In this document: in pieces, positions 63,288-64,000 of the stretch
Layout: every line of letters begins with the position of its first letter
Numbering within the stretch: the stretch's first letter is position 1
Assembly (NCBI GenBank): GCA_016716405.1
Contig: JADJWK010000001.1
Coordinates: 2,666,001-2,730,000 of the forward strand
Reading direction: 5' to 3'
Origin: Candidatus Melainabacteria bacterium
GTDB taxonomy: Bacteria > Cyanobacteriota > Vampirovibrionia > Obscuribacterales > Obscuribacteraceae
Length of the DNA: 64,000 nt
Made by a program: the position numbers and the translations under genes
Notes under the pieces: generated by a model
Seen by the model: only the letters and a program-made list of their open reading frames with translations
Told to the model about the DNA's origin: nothing
Databases searched by the model: none

Positions 63288-64000
63288 ATGAGCGGCGTGA
63301 AGTCCATCTTGATTACCTGTACGGCTCTCAGTCTCCTTGGCTCGCCAGCCGGGGCAGCCGCTGATAACGTGGATTACGAGAAAGCCGGCGATCAGGCCTG
63401 CTCGATTTTGAGCCGTTATCTCCAGGTGGACACCACTGTTCCGCCGGGCAACGAGAAAGATGGAGCCCTTTTTCTGAAAAAGGTATTAGAGGAAGAAGGC
63501 ATCGAATCCGAGGTTTTCGACACCGCCCCCAACCGTGCCTGTCTCTATGCCCGTCTCAAGGGCAACGGCAAGAAAAAGGGGATCATCCTCCTCAATCATA
63601 TAGATGTGGTGCCGGCGGAGCCCGCCGACTGGAAGTTCCATCCTTTCAAAGGCGAGACCCACGACGGCGAGATCTGGGGACGGGGCGCTCTCGATATGAA
63701 AGGTATGGGAGTGATCGAGCTCATGGCCATGGTACTTCTCAAGCGCTCGGGCAAAGAGCTCGATCGTGACATCATCTTTCTCGCCACCCCGGATGAAGAG
63801 GTGGGCGGGGAGTTCGGCGCCGGCTGGTTCGTCAAGAACAAGCCCGAGCTGGTGAAAAATGCCGAGTTCCTCCTGAATGAAGGCTTCTCCATCGAGGCGG
63901 ATGAGAGCGGCAAGCAGAAATACTGGGGCGTGGATTATGCCGAGAAGTCGGCTCTCTGGCTCGAGCTCACCGCCAGAGGCGAAGCCGGGCACGCCTCCAT
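63288..64000 (+). CDS. M20-family peptidase (partial, cut by window end)
   Basis: Starts at the ATG at 63288 with TAGGAGG at 63274-63280; at least 237 residues are visible. Signal peptide MSGVKSILITCTALSLLG. The M20 site is intact so far: LNHIDVVP (H-x-D), GRGALDMKG with the bridging Asp and TPDEEVGGEFG with the catalytic Glu and metal Glu, followed by the start of the lid domain (LTARGEAGHAS). The family includes exported carboxypeptidases and N-acyl-amino-acid hydrolases such as PM20D1. Confidence 0.92.
   Translation, partial: MSGVKSILITCTALSLLGSPAGAAADNVDYEKAGDQACSILSRYLQVDTTVPPGNEKDGALFLKKVLEEEGIESEVFDTAPNRACLYARLKGNGKKKGIILLNHIDVVPAEPADWKFHPFKGETHDGEIWGRGALDMKGMGVIELMAMVLLKRSGKELDRDIIFLATPDEEVGGEFGAGWFVKNKPELVKNAEFLLNEGFSIEADESGKQKYWGVDYAEKSALWLELTARGEAGHAS

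Noticed and set aside
63160..63290. Possible tRNA or small RNA between the repeat protein and the M20 gene
   Set aside because: No cloverleaf arms or T-loop sequence could be drawn; the gap is explained by divergent upstream regions.

Overview
The window is a mostly chromosomal, housekeeping-rich stretch of moderately GC-rich DNA with no photosynthesis genes, CRISPR array, insertion sequence or tRNA that I could find. The best lineage clue is the ATP synthase operon (982-6648). It reads I-a-c-b'-b-delta-alpha-gamma, carries two b-type subunits and has no beta or epsilon gene at its end. This is the cyanobacterial/plastid arrangement. Together with several WG-repeat and TPR proteins, a SpoIID-like protein and a PspA/Vipp1 protein, and no phototrophy genes, it suggests a non-photosynthetic relative of cyanobacteria (Vampirovibrionia/Melainabacteria, perhaps Obscuribacterales). 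That placement is inferred from gene order and protein style, not from a search.

Layout. 0-10 kb: pspA facing away from the atp operon, then a SpoIID/LytB protein, an M50 site-2 protease and an FmdB-type zinc ribbon. 10-11 kb: two small exported Cys-rich proteins, one a Csp-like copper-storage protein. 11-19.5 kb: an island of large proteins of unrecognised family (one with a Cys/His/Asp pattern of a papain/C39-type protease, one with an HEIGH zincin motif), a TPR protein, panB and a divergent ADP-ribosylglycohydrolase-like gene. 19.5-23.5 kb: fabG-acpP-fabF-gatA. 23.6-27.3 kb: a small exported protein whose gene contains a perfect 38-bp palindrome, cysK, a deoxyhypusine-synthase-like gene and an alpha/beta hydrolase. 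27.3-31 kb: a 1,230-residue receiver/GAF/GGDEF/HD-GYP signalling protein ending in a Pro/Gln repeat tail. 31-33.3 kb: DNA glycosylase, VanZ-like protein and EamA transporter.

33.35-36.3 kb holds no intact gene. On the minus strand it carries the remains of three type IV prepilin-like genes (PilW/PilV/PilX style), broken by frameshifts and a stop codon. Upstream in the same direction lie two intact envelope proteins (one VirB8/TraE-like in layout), the primary sigma factor, uvrB and tatA. 42-49.5 kb: an exported hydrolase-like protein, glyS, and a three-gene envelope operon (WG-repeat lipoprotein, TPR-like membrane protein, POTRA-HEAT protein). 49.6-51.2 kb: a thioredoxin-like [2Fe-2S] ferredoxin and rplJ-rplL behind an L10-type leader with an attenuator. 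51.2-57 kb: a zinc-ribbon TPR protein, a degenerate GGDEF protein that keeps its I-site, an Mpo1-like membrane protein and a CPA2 antiporter with universal-stress domains. 57-64 kb: a repeat protein with an apparent frameshift, a fused M16 protease and a WG-TPR exported protein in one minus-strand operon, and the start of an M20 peptidase cut by the window edge.

Themes: envelope biogenesis and proteolysis (PspA, M50, SpoIID, M16, POTRA-HEAT, Tat), c-di-GMP signalling (one bifunctional-looking enzyme, one likely receptor), and protein-protein scaffolds (WG and TPR). The least explained parts are the 11-19.5 kb island, the 38-bp palindrome and the prepilin graveyard.
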